64,000 bases of DNA, taken from positions 1-64,000 of the forward strand of contig CAJNDS010002843.1 of the NCBI GenBank assembly GCA_905221605.1, read 5' to 3'. A model generated the notes under the pieces. The model ran no database searches. It was not told the DNA's origin and saw nothing but the letters and a program-made list of their open reading frames with translations. The translations under genes were made by a program, and so were the position numbers. Numbering within the stretch: position 1 is the first letter of the stretch; every line of letters begins with the position of its first letter. The stretch comes from Symbiodinium natans (taxonomy: Eukaryota > Sar > Dinophyceae > Suessiales > Symbiodiniaceae). This document shows, piece by piece, positions 50,834 to 61,088 of this stretch.

Positions 50834-53800
50834 GTAGAAGCTTCGCAAGCTGCGCTCCCTCCAGCTCATCCCGAAAGCCTCAGGATCTACGTGCTGGACG
50901 TCCTCCTCCGCATGGCCTTCCTCCCGCTGAGTCGGCTGAGGCGGGGACGACACTGCAACCCTAAACCCGAAACCCTAAACCCTAAACCCCAAACCCTAAA
51001 CCCTAAACCCTATAGATCGAGTCTCCGAAAGTTCGCTTTAGTAGGCCTTTGAACCCCAGGAAGAATTTCTTAGCCAAAGAAGACGCGCTTTTGCTGAGGC
51101 AGCCACTGAACCTTTTCGACACGGTCGTGCCTCGGGCTCCGAGCGTAAGACCAAACTGCCCCCAGCATCGATCCAACGTAAGTTGCGGCTCAGTTTCTTC
51201 AATTTTCGGTCTCGCACGAGTTGTTGAGAATTCTGCACCCCTACTTTGCCGCATGCATCTGAATCCCCTCACAAACTCCTAAACCCTAAACCCTAAACCC
51301 TAGACCCTAAACCCCAAACCCCAACAGCGCCTGAACTCAGACATGCACAGAAGCTGCCCGCCCAGGTGGTTGTGGTGGCCTCCTGAGCTCATCTGATGCT
51401 CCCGAGTAGCCTCAGGAGTCCAGGTGCGTAGGCCCACGGTTACAGGCAGTTTTCTGTTGCCTCTTGGGATGTTCCCCCTTATACTAACAGTCCTTAATAG
51501 GGATTATCATGAGGGGTATTATAGTCCCTGTTCAGGACTGTTGGTATAAGGGGGGGAACGTCCCAAAGTGCCTCTAGCAAGGTTTGCGCAGTCGACGTGT
51601 ACATTCTGCGACCGGCAGGCGCCCACCTTTCAACATGTTCCCAGAACAGCGACCCCAAGCCCTAAGCCCCTACACCCCCTAAACCCCCTAAACCCCCTAA
51701 ACCCCCTAAACCTCCTAAACCCCCTAAACCCCCTAAACCCCCTAAACCCCCTAAACCCCTTAAACCAAAAACCCTAAGCCCTGAACCCGAAGCCCTAAAC
51801 CCTAAACCCTAAACCCTAAACCCTAAACCCTAAACCCTAAACCCTAAACCCTAAACCCTAAACCCTAAACCCTAAACCCTAAACCCTAAACCTAACCCTA
51901 AACCCTAAACCCTAAACCCTAAACCCTAAACCCTAAACCCTAAACCCTAAACCCTAAACCCTAAACCCTAGACCCTAGACCCTAAACCCTAAACCCTAAA
52001 TCCTAAACCCTAAACCCTAAACCCTAAACCCTACAGAGAAGTTTTTTGGGAGGCCTCGCCGACCTCGAGGCCCTCGTGATCCTCCGGCTGATCCGCGCGG
52101 CGCGCATCCTGCGCGTGGTCCGGGTGCTCAAGTTCATGAAGCTGCCCCTCCGGACTGCATCTCATGGCACCCTGAACCCTAAACCCTAAACCCTAAACCC
52201 TAAACCCTAAACCCTAAAGCCTAAACCGCCTAACTACGCCCTAAACCCTAAGCCCTAAACCCTAAACCCGAAACCCTAAACCCTAAACTCTACCTACCCC
52301 ACACCCTAACCCCTAGAAGGCCCTGCTGCGAGCTCGCGCCCTCTGAGGTTTCACAACCTTCACGTCCTCATCGAGACGCTCAGCAGCATGCTCTTGGACC
52401 TGCTCCTTACCTGGCCAAGAATCGAACCTTTGAGGCTTTTCTTGGGTTTCCTTTTTTAGTAGGGATATTCAAGTTTAACCTTAAGAGTTGAACCTTTCGA
52501 GTTTTTGGGTTTCCTGATTTTGTAGGAATAGTACGGTTTAACCTTTTTGGCTTGCCTTGTTTGGTAGGAATAATGAAGTTTAGCCTTTTTGGGTTTCCTT
52601 ATATTTAGTAGGAATCATGAAGTTTATCCTTTCTTCCCTTGGTTCTTGGAGCAAGGTTCTGGGGAAGCCTCCTCCTCACAACGATCATTGTGACTTCCGG
52701 TCCGCCACTCAGAGGTTTAGGGTTTAGGGTTTAGGGTTTAGGGTTTAGGGTTTAGGGTTTAGAGAGGTACTTGCAGCATTGGCCCCTTTTTGTCTCAGCT
52801 GTCGCGTGTTCCTGGCATCTCATGGGCCCCGAAGCGTCCATGACTCCCTAAACCCTAAACCCTAAACCCTAAACCCTAAACCCTAAACCCTAAACCCTAA
52901 ACCCTAAATCCTAAACCCTAAACCCTAAACCCTAAACCCTAAACCCTAAACCCTAAACCCTAAACCCTAAACCCTAGCATCCCACCGAGGCCTCTTCTTA
53001 GGTACCCTGGCGCAAAGTCACATCTTGGACGAGAGCCTGGACTGGGACACCCGCAACTTCCTCTATGAAGCTTGGCAGCCTACAAGTAGGGTTTAAGGTT
53101 TAGTAGGTTTGTAAGCAAGGTGACGATCGCTACAACCTTACTTAGGGCACTGATGACCGTACTTATCAGTGCCCGTGAACTTGCAAGTAGGCTACCCATG
53201 ATCCTCCATGCTTTTCTTGCGCTGCTCCAGAAGTACTCCAAGACCTAAGCCCTGGACCCTACAGTAAGCCCTAGGCCCTGAACCCTAACTGTAGGATATG
53301 TCGAAGCGCAGCGCGCATGATATCGCAAGGCCAGAGCTCCGAAACCCAAACCTAGCGACATGCAGGCGAGTAGCTGTGTTTTTGGGGCTTTGGTTCAAGG
53401 GCACGCCTGTAGCGATTGAGTCTCAGTCCCCCAGACACACCCCTAAACCCTACCAAAACCCTAAAAAAACTAACCCTAAAGCCTCAACCCTAGACCCTAA
53501 ACCCTAAACCGCAAACCCTCAACCCTCAACCCTCAACCCTCAGCCCTCAGCCCTCAACCCTCAACCCTCAACCCTCAACCCTAAACCCTAAACCCTAAAC
53601 CCTAAACCCTAAACCCTAAACCCTAAACCCTAACGCACCCACACCAGTCCCCTGAGACGCGGTTCGCCCACGCAACATCGGCCTCCTACTATCTCTTCGA
53701 GGCTGCCCTGACCAGCGCGTGGGTGCCTCGATGCGGAACTCTAGCCTCATTTAGGGTTTAGGGTTTAGGGTTTAGGGTTTAGGGTTCAGGGCATGATAAC

Positions 53801-56800
53801 CCCCAAACCTTCTTGGTACGAACCTCAGACCAAACCCTAAACCCTAAACCCTAAACCCTAAACCCTAAACCCTAAACCCTAAACCCTAAACCCTAAACCC
53901 TAAACCCTAAACCCTAAACCCTAAACCTTAAACCCTAAACCCTAAACCCTAAGCCCTAAACCCTAAACCTCTCTTTCATACATAGTTTAAATGTTGGGGA
54001 GTTACTGGGCAAGCTCGCGGTTTTACTGGGCAAGGTCATTTTTTTACTGGGCAAGGTCATTTTTTACTGGGCAAGGTCTTTCTTTTGCTGGGCAAGGTCG
54101 TTCGGTCCAAAAATCGACGTTGCCCAGTAAAAAAATGACCTTGCCCAGTTAAACAATAACCTTGCCCAGTAACTCTTTTACTGGGCAAGGTCATTTTTTT
54201 AGTGCGCAAGGTTGTTTTTCTACTGGGCAAGGTGATTTTTTTACTGGGCAAGGTCATTTTTCCTGGGCAAGGTCATGTTTTACTGGGCAAAGTCATTTTT
54301 TTCTGGGCAAGGTCAAACCCCAAACCCTAAACCCTAGACCCTAGACCCTAAACCCTAAACCCTTATCTCTAAACCCTAAACCCTAAACCCTAAACCCTAA
54401 GCCCTAAACCCAAAACCCAAAACCCTAAACCCTAAACCCTAAACCCTAAACCCTAAACCCTAAACCCTAAACCCTAAACCCTCCCGAGGTGACATCTGCA
54501 GGGCCCATGATCTTCGATGCGGCTCGGCCCGAAGCACGTAGCAGCAGAGGCCCCGCCTTGAAGGCTTCTCCCTGGAGCCTGTGCTTGGAGGTCCAGTATG
54601 CGGTTTAGGGTTTAGGGTTTAGGGTTTAGGGTTTGAGTACTTCTAAGTAGGGACATACGTAGGGATTTGAAGACCTTATGAAGGGTACTTGTAGGGGTAT
54701 ATGCAAGTACCCTAAAGCGAACCTTCACGTGGCGCATCCCACTGTTTCACCATCTTGGCATGCTGTGTGTGCATCCTGCTCAGGTCAGCAGTCTCTTCGC
54801 AATCTTTTGGGTGCCGTATGTGGCTTTGCTGAAGATGAGTACATACGACTGTAGTCTCGCGCCGTAGTCTCGAGTTGAAGCGGCTCCCACATTCAGCTGT
54901 GCCGCCGTGCTCAGGTTGTTATGATCAACTTCGCGGTCACGCGCGTGATCGCGGCCCTGTTCTTGAAGCAAACGCTTGAAGTGGCAGCTCGGGAGAAAGA
55001 GAAAGTGGCCAACGAGGCACCGAGGGGATGCAGGGGGGTTTAGGGTTTAGGGTTTAGGGTTTAGGGTTTAGTAGGGTTTAGGGCTTAATAGGGTTCAGGG
55101 TTTAGTAGGGTTTAGGGTTTAGGGCTTAGGGCCTAGGGCTTAGGGCCCGACCGCTGCTTGGAGAGGCCAAGAAGAAGAAGGACAAAGTGGCCAAGCGCCG
55201 GGCCCTCAGTTGGCCTTTTCAAGTTCTACACAGTGTACCCTAAACCCTAAACCCAAACCCTAAACCCTAAACCCTAAACCCTAAACCCTGGCTGACAGAC
55301 TCACTCGCCTCGAGGACTCAGGCAGATCTTCAAGCTTGCAGACGCTCGGAGGAAATTTCAGCAAGTCCTAGGAGTGCTTTAGATGCCTGAGCCCTAAACC
55401 CTTGGCCCTAAACCCTCAACCCTAAAGCCTAAACCCTAAACCCAAAACCCCAAACCCTAAACCATGCGCTGCGCGTTTTGGCCTCTGAGTGTCACCTGTT
55501 CCAAGGATGAAAGTGGCCTGCGGCTCAGCATCAAGCCCGGAAAGCGGTCGCCGAGAGCATTGTCTCTCTCTCTCTCTCCCTCTCTCTCTCCCTCTCTCTT
55601 TCGCACCCTTAGGGGCCGAGAAAAACACATGAGCATAAGGACCCCACTGTAGAGGTCTAAGGGCCCCCGATAAGGCGGATTCCGGAAAACCATGCTTGTA
55701 GAATCCTTCTGTTTATGTGGTTTTTTGGGCCCCCTACTCTCGGTCTCTCTCCCTCTCTCCTTCCGTCCTGCAGAGCTCTCCCTGTCCACCTCTTTCTCTT
55801 CATTTTCCCGCGCCGGCCTCAGCCCAATTGCCCGCATCCTAAACTGATAGGCGGCATACTTAAGAGGTGGCAAGAAGCACAAACCCTAGACCCTAAACCC
55901 TAAACCCTAAACCCTTAACCCTAAACCCTTAACCCCAGACATCCCCGGTACATAGAGAGTGTCAAGGTGATGGCTGCCTGGCACTGGGAGATTTCCAGAA
56001 GATGCTGGACGAGCCAGATGTGATACTTGGCTGTATATCCCCTGGACTCTTCTCAGCAACCCCTAAACCCTAAACCCTAAACCCTAAACCCTAAACCCTA
56101 AACCCTAAACCCTAAACCCTAAACCCTAAACCCTAAACCCTAAACCCTAAACCCTAAACCCTAAACCCTAAACCCTAAACCCTAAACCCTAAACCCTAAA
56201 CCCTAAACCCTAAACCCTAAACCCTAAACCCTAACCCTAAACCCTAAACCCCAAACCCCAAACCCCAAACCCTAAACCCTAATGCGCAGAGCTTTCCGGA
56301 GAGCAGGGACCAACAAGGGGGGGGGGGGGCATCAGAGAGTCGCGTGCACTCATGTCTGAAGTAGGGTTTATATTACTGTTATTGGTGAGTGTATATAAGG
56401 TTCCTTTTAAATATTGGTGAGTAACCCTAAACCCTAAACCCTAAACCCTAAACCCTAAACCCTAAACCCTAAACCCTAAACCCTAAACCCTAAACCCTAA
56501 ACCCTAAACCCTAAGCCCTAAACCCTAAACCCTAAACCCTAAACCCTAAACCCTAAACCCTAAACCCTAAACCCTAAACATATACCGGGTGTCCTTTTGG
56601 GGGTACAAGGAATATAAGCCCTACTGCATGTCACCCGCCGTCTTCGCTTCATGAGGCTCGAAAGCCTCGAGGAGATGGAGCGCCTTTGAATTTAAAGAGG
56701 GGTTTAGGGTTTAGGGTTTAGGGTTTAGGGTCTAGGGTTTAGGGTTTAGGGTTTAGGGTTTAGGGTTTAGGATTTAGGGTTTAGGGTTTAGGGTTTAGGG

Positions 56801-57467
56801 TTTAGGGTTGAAGTCAACAAGGCTAGACCTCAGGAGGGATTCTGTTCGCTGGTGGCACGTGGGGAACCATGGCCAGTGAGGGTATTTGTTGTTGGTTGCC
56901 GAAACGGTCCCTTGAACGTAGTGCCTAGATGTTTGTAAGATCCGTGAGCCATAGATGATCTATGGACAAGGTTGCCGGCTGTGGAGTTAGAACCGTATTT
57001 CCGGTCATTCTTATTCCTCCATGAACCTTCAAGTAGGGACATTATATGGTCAGTTCTCCTAGTGATGCTTGCTGTTTTTGGGTACCGGAAATAATAGGGG
57101 CCGCCTTGTAACTCTGCCTTACACCGTAAACCCTAAACCCTAAACCCTAAACCCTGAACCCTAAAACCCAAACCCCAAACCCTCAACCCCGCAAACCCTA
57201 AGCCTGGACCCCCGCCAATTGAAACCAAGGGGTAGAGCGTGTGAGGGCCCAAAACGTCTTAAGTTAAGGAGTGCCCTTGAACTATGGCAGGGTTTAGGGT
57301 TTAGGGTTTAGGGTTCAGGCTTTCAGGGTTCCGTTTTGGCGTAAATTCTACACCCCCTAAACCCCAAACTGCCAAAGGCTCAATCACAATGAGATGCGGG
57401 CGCATCTTGGCTGAAGCCCAGATTGTCATAGCTTGTGCGGGGAGCGCGTTCGCAACATGGGGGTTTG

Positions 57468-57548
<81 letters not shown>

Positions 57549-58620
57549 AGAGAGAAGAGAGAGATATATGTATACAATTGTATAAATGTAAGTGAAAAAA
57601 TATATGTCTATATAGATATAGATGTGTGTGTATACATATATGTAGGTTGGTGTTAATGGCTGGGAAATTTCCAGACGAATGAGGGGTAACTTTTTTTTGG
57701 GATTCTCCTGCAGGAAGGATGTGACCTTTGGCGGGTATACTAGGGTAAACCCTAAACCCTAAACCCTAAACCCTAAACCCCAAACCCCAAAGCCCAAACT
57801 CCAAACCCTAAACCCTAAACCCTAAACCCATGATCTGCCAGAGGTTGGTGGACTTGCTCAGCGAGGGGGGGAAGCCCGTCCCTATCTCCGAGCCTTTGCT
57901 TACCTCAGCACACCCTGGGGATACCAAGGGGTTTCGGGAACCCAGTTAGAAGGAGCTAAACCCCAAACCCTAAACCCTAAACCCGAAACCCTAAACCCTA
58001 AACCCGAAACCCTAAACCTATGCCCCAAAGCCCCAAGCCCCAAACCCTATTCCCTAAACCCTAACCCGAAACCCTAAACCCTACTTCCGGGTTCCTATAA
58101 GGTCAGAATCGCTTGCCAACCCCAGGGAGACGCCCTTAGTCCTAAAGCTGAACCCCCAACACCCCCCCGGTATGCATTAAAGTAAATATCGATGCTCCCA
58201 TCGCCGTCTTTGCTGCTTGAATGTGTTGAGGGCTGACAGAGCCTGTCTTTCAAGTTATAATTTTTAGGGCTTGAAAACTTTGCAGCTTGTGCATGACTTG
58301 CCAGGACTTCTTGCACGCGGCGCTGACTATGAATGACACGGCTCGAACGATTCACATGATGCAGCAGCTTGGCTTGCAAGGGCTCTCCTCCCTAAACCCT
58401 AAACCCTAAACCCTAAACCCTAAACCCTAAACCCTAAACCCTAAACCCTAAACCCTAAACCCTAAACCCTAAACCCTAAACCCTAAGCCCTAAACCCGAA
58501 GCCCTACACCCCAAAACCCTGGACAAATCAGCTGGGTCTCGCTTGCGATGCCTTCGTCCACAGGACCGCCATAGACATTGCGCGCATGGAGAGATCGATC
58601 ATGTACATCAGCCAGGGCCT
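50834..58620 (+). CDS. Voltage-gated cation channel, multi-exon
   Basis: Exon candidates: 50834-about 50960 (ESLRIYVLDVLLRMAF, like S2-S3); 52037-about 52170 with an S4 voltage sensor (LRLIRAARILRVVRVLKF, a positive residue at every third position); 52348-about 52410 (FHNLHVLIETLSSMLLDLL, S4-S5 linker/S5); 53002-53089; about 53655-53735; 54915-55016 (S6-end-like INFAVTRVIAALFLKQTLEV followed by a charged helix, ending at a GC donor); about 55144-55230 (Lys-rich); 55939-about 56030 (GDGCLALGDFQKMLDEPDV, a degenerate EF-hand); about 57830-57903 (CQRLVDLLSEGGKPVPISE, second EF-like segment); about 58527-58620 (coiled-coil-like). The order matches dinoflagellate Ca/Na-channel-like proteins with EF-hands after S6. 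The pore exon is not securely found and ends are unknown. It would act in a membrane as a depolarisation-gated ion pore. Confidence 0.6.
51464..51566. repeat. Intact foldback (MITE-like) element
   Basis: Arms 51464-51494 and 51534-51566 pair over about 31 bp (TTGGGATGTTCCCCC...AGTCCT / AGGACT...GGGGGAACGTCCCAA). It has the same family ends as 58642-58743 and the split copy around the retroelement. Confidence 0.85.
51655..52036. repeat. Telomere-like array with a 9-mer CCCCCTAAA sub-array, ending at the S4 exon
   Basis: 51668-51768 consists of about ten CCCCCTAAA units, one C pair longer than the normal repeat. From 51780 the array is almost pure CCCTAAA and ends CCCTACAG directly against the S4 exon at 52037. 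Confidence 0.9.
53145..53174. repeat. Hairpin with 10-bp perfect arms
   Basis: GGGCACTGAT and ATCAGTGCCC flank a 10-bp loop, within an intron of the channel. Confidence 0.9.
54001..54315. repeat. Local satellite of a ~21-bp unit with an inverted segment
   Basis: About fifteen copies of TTTTACTGGGCAAGGTCATT with T-run length variation. Units at about 54117-54172 are in reverse orientation, flanked by forward units. It lies inside a telomere-rich intron of the channel. Confidence 0.9.
57470..57562. repeat. (GA)n microsatellite
   Basis: About 35 uninterrupted GA units, followed by GAGAAGAGAG and AT-rich sequence. Confidence 0.95.
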
Positions 58621-58641
58621 CGGTAGTTGCACACCTCTACC

Positions 58642-58743
58642 TTGGGATGTTCCCCCTTGTACTAACAGTTCTCCATAGGGATTAGACGAGCGGGTATCAT
58701 GATCCCTATTAAGGGCTGTTCGTATAAGGCGGGGAAATCCCAA
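58642..58743. repeat. Foldback (MITE-like) element, second intact copy
   Basis: Ends TTGGGATGTTCCCCC and GGGGAAATCCCAA; same length class (about 102 bp) and internal TAGGGATTA as 51464-51566. Confidence 0.8.
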
Positions 58744-59674
58744 CCTCTATTCCTAGACCCTAGGCCATAAACTCAATGCTTCAGATATATATAGGCATAT
58801 ATATATATATATATATTCAATATAAACTATACGTATAATATATATATATACTATAAACTGTATATATATATTATTTATATGCCGAGGCTCCAAGCAGTCT
58901 GCTTTGCTCAGACAGCTGAGCCTGCAGGAGGCCGTAGTCTCCGCCGTTTGAGATCTGCTGAGGTCTGCTCGGCCTCTTGTGCTACCGTATGCAACAGCAT
59001 GCATCGGTCGCCAGAATCTCGACCCTAAACCCTAAACCCTAAACCATAAACCCTAAACCCTTAACCCTAAACCCTAAACCCTAAACCCTAAACCCCTAAA
59101 CTCCTAAACCCCTAAACCTCTAAGCCCCTAAACCGCTAAACCCTAAGCCCCACAGCGGCTTTGTGGCGATCCTTCTTGTTCTTGCAAACCGCGGCTTCGC
59201 CGATGCGCCGAAAACCGGCCTGCCTTTCTGCGAGGCCGCTTCCTGCCTCTCCCTGCTTGGCATGATGCCAACTTAGGGCTAAGGGTTTAGGGGTTTAGGG
59301 TTTAGGGTTTAGGGGTTTAGGGGTTTGGGGTTTAGGGTTTAGGGTTTGAGGTGCATGCTCATCTGAGTCATCGAAAACCGGTGGTCCGGATGCCGCTCCA
59401 TGAGCTCCGCTCATTCTTGCAAGTTGCTAAGGGCGGCGTGGCCACAGAAGCATCTGCGTGGCCCCCTAATTAGCCGTCATCCCTGCGTCTGCGGTGCAGG
59501 GAAGCAAAGAACGGCGCAGAATTGTTGCGCGAGATGCAACTGTCCGTCACTGCCCCCACTCGCGCATTGCCTTTGCTGGGCCACCATGTTTCTTCAGCAC
59601 TGCTTCTCCCGCAGCTGTTTGTAGCCGCAATCTCTTGCCCCTGCTCTCTTGAACCCCCCCTTGCCAGCTGCAAC
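58744..59674. other. AT microsatellite, telomere-like tracts and SCP-2 upstream region
   Basis: An AT repeat lies at 58779-58882 and TTTAGGG at 59278-59352. 59353-59674 is unique, with no supported exon; it should contain the promoter and 5' leader of the SCP-2 gene. A C-rich stretch ending TTGCCAGCTGCAAC immediately precedes its ATG. Confidence 0.6.
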
Positions 59675-60642
59675 ATGAAGTCCCAGGCTTTGTTCGACGC
59701 CATGTCTGCGGCCGTGAAGAGCAAGGGTCCTGAGATGGTCAAGATGGGAGGTGCCGCCGCTTCGTCGGCACCAGTTGCGATCTGTAACTCACCCCCAAGA
59801 AGCCTCGCGAACAATTCTGTGTTTGAGATGTGTGGGCTCCTTAAAAAAGAGAGCTCTCTTTGGGCTGTAATGAACTCAAAAAAGTGCCCCCTTGGCGAAG
59901 TTCAGCTGAGGTATTCCAGTTCGTCATCAGCGACGCGGGTCCCGAGGGCAAGTTTGTCCTCGACTTGAAGAATGGCAGCGGCTCTGCGCAAGCGGGCGAG
60001 GCGGCCAGCGCAGCCGGCGTCTTACTTTTCACACCCCTCCAACTCCTTGCTGTTGGTGAGTAGGAAAAAGGGGGAATGAGTTGTACCCTGTAGAATCCCC
60101 TAAAGGGTATATATAGGGCCCCGAATTCCCTCATTCCCTGCTAACCAACGGTAGGACGTCACGTCCAAGGGGTCTCGTGAATTCGTGATGTCTTGACCCT
60201 GGTCTTCACGTCTGATGTCTCATTCACATAGCCGACCGTCGGGCCATGGATGTGTTCGACCCGGCATTTTTTTTGCTTCAAATTTGGTACCTTCGGGTAT
60301 GTGAGGACTGCACCATCACCATGGCGGATGCGGACTTGGTGGCCATGGCCCAGGGCAAGCTGGATGGAATGCAGGCCTTCATGGGCGGCAAGCTGAAGAT
60401 CAAGGGCAACATGATGCTGGCCCAGAAGCTTGCTAGACCAGTGCTGCCCTTTTCCCTTTTTGTTGATGCAAGGTTCCCTTTGTTTGATTCAAGGTTCCCT
60501 TGTTTTTTGATTCAAGGTTCCCTTTTTGGTTGATTCAATTTCCCCTTCTGAAGTAGCCAACCCAAAAAGAGGGTGCCCTTATTGAAACATGGTTACTGGG
60601 CTACCAAGGAAGCTGGGCTCCATTCTGGAGGCCGCAAAGTGA
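59675..60642 (+). CDS. SCP-2 sterol-carrier domain protein
   Basis: Small lipid-binding protein of the SCP-2 family, which transfers sterols and acyl-CoAs, often in peroxisomes. Exons 59675-59750, 59906-60003, 60306-about 60428 and about 60613-60642 join in phase to give about 109 residues: [40 protein letters not shown], then [40 protein letters not shown] and GSILEAAK-stop, all family signatures in the expected order. Introns: GT-AG (59751-59905), GC-AG (60004-60305) and a third whose ends share AAGCT, so it would be CT-AG or GC-AA unless the boundary differs. The C-terminus lacks a clear SKL-type peroxisomal signal. Standalone SCP-2 length is normal. It appears intact. Confidence 0.9.
60451..60538. 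repeat. Short tandem repeat TTTGATTCAAGGTTCCCT
   Basis: About four diverged copies of an ~24-bp unit inside the last SCP-2 intron. Confidence 0.85.
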
Positions 60643-61088
60643 AGGCACTGAAGACGGCCAGCATTGAGGCTTGTGTCAAACTAGCTTTGACATGTTTTGA
60701 CCTGGTTTCTGCGTTGAGAAGTCGTATGCGTAGGGCAACTCCGATCATTTGGGTCGGAGGGCACCCGCAGTGAAGTGCGAAAGAGGTCCGAGTGCTGGCA
60801 GCTGCTGCCCATATGGATACTTCGCAAATTCGGGGTACACCGAATAGCACCCAGAACCCCCCCCCCCCCCCCAAGCGGTTAGCCCTATTTTAGGAACCCT
60901 TGCCATTATCTCACAGCGCATGTGCTCCTGATTTTCTGCATGTTGCTGGTGCCTCGTGGTCCAAGCTGGTAGCCGCTCTTTCAACATTTGTCAATGGCAC
61001 AACAACAAAGTACTTGCCAGGTGCGCATACCAGCAAGCACTCCAAATGCACAGGCAGAGTTCCCAGCAGAGAGGCTCGGTGCCCCGCC
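60643..61088. other. Short intergenic stretch, poly-C run
   Basis: Contains a run of about 16 C at 60858-60873 and no telomere-like tract. It separates the SCP-2 stop from the next ATG by only about 450 bp on the same strand. Confidence 0.6.

Larger units (their letters stand above)
52173..54635. repeat. Telomere-like tracts in channel introns
   Basis: C-rich: 52173-52310, 52846-52977, 53440-53635 (with a CCCTCAA run at 53517-53580), 53833-53970, 54314-54482. G-rich: 52713-52763, 53750-53790, 54602-54635. 52440-52640 holds diverged repeats of a TTGGGTTTCCTTATTTAGTAGGAAT-type unit broken by point changes. Confidence 0.8.
55038..59153. repeat. Telomere-like tracts of the 3' channel region
   Basis: C-rich: 55236-55290, 55391-55465, 55882-55936, 56059-56282, 56424-56578, 57123-57205, 57747-57825, 57957-58085, 58391-58520, 59021-59153. 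G-rich: 55038-55145, 56701-56808, 57292-57330. 56059-56282 and 56424-56578 are nearly pure CCCTAAA. Confidence 0.85.

Noticed and set aside
53833-56578. CRISPR array (direct repeats with spacers)
   Set aside because: The units are contiguous 7-mers or 21-mers without unique spacers of constant length, and the genome is eukaryotic.
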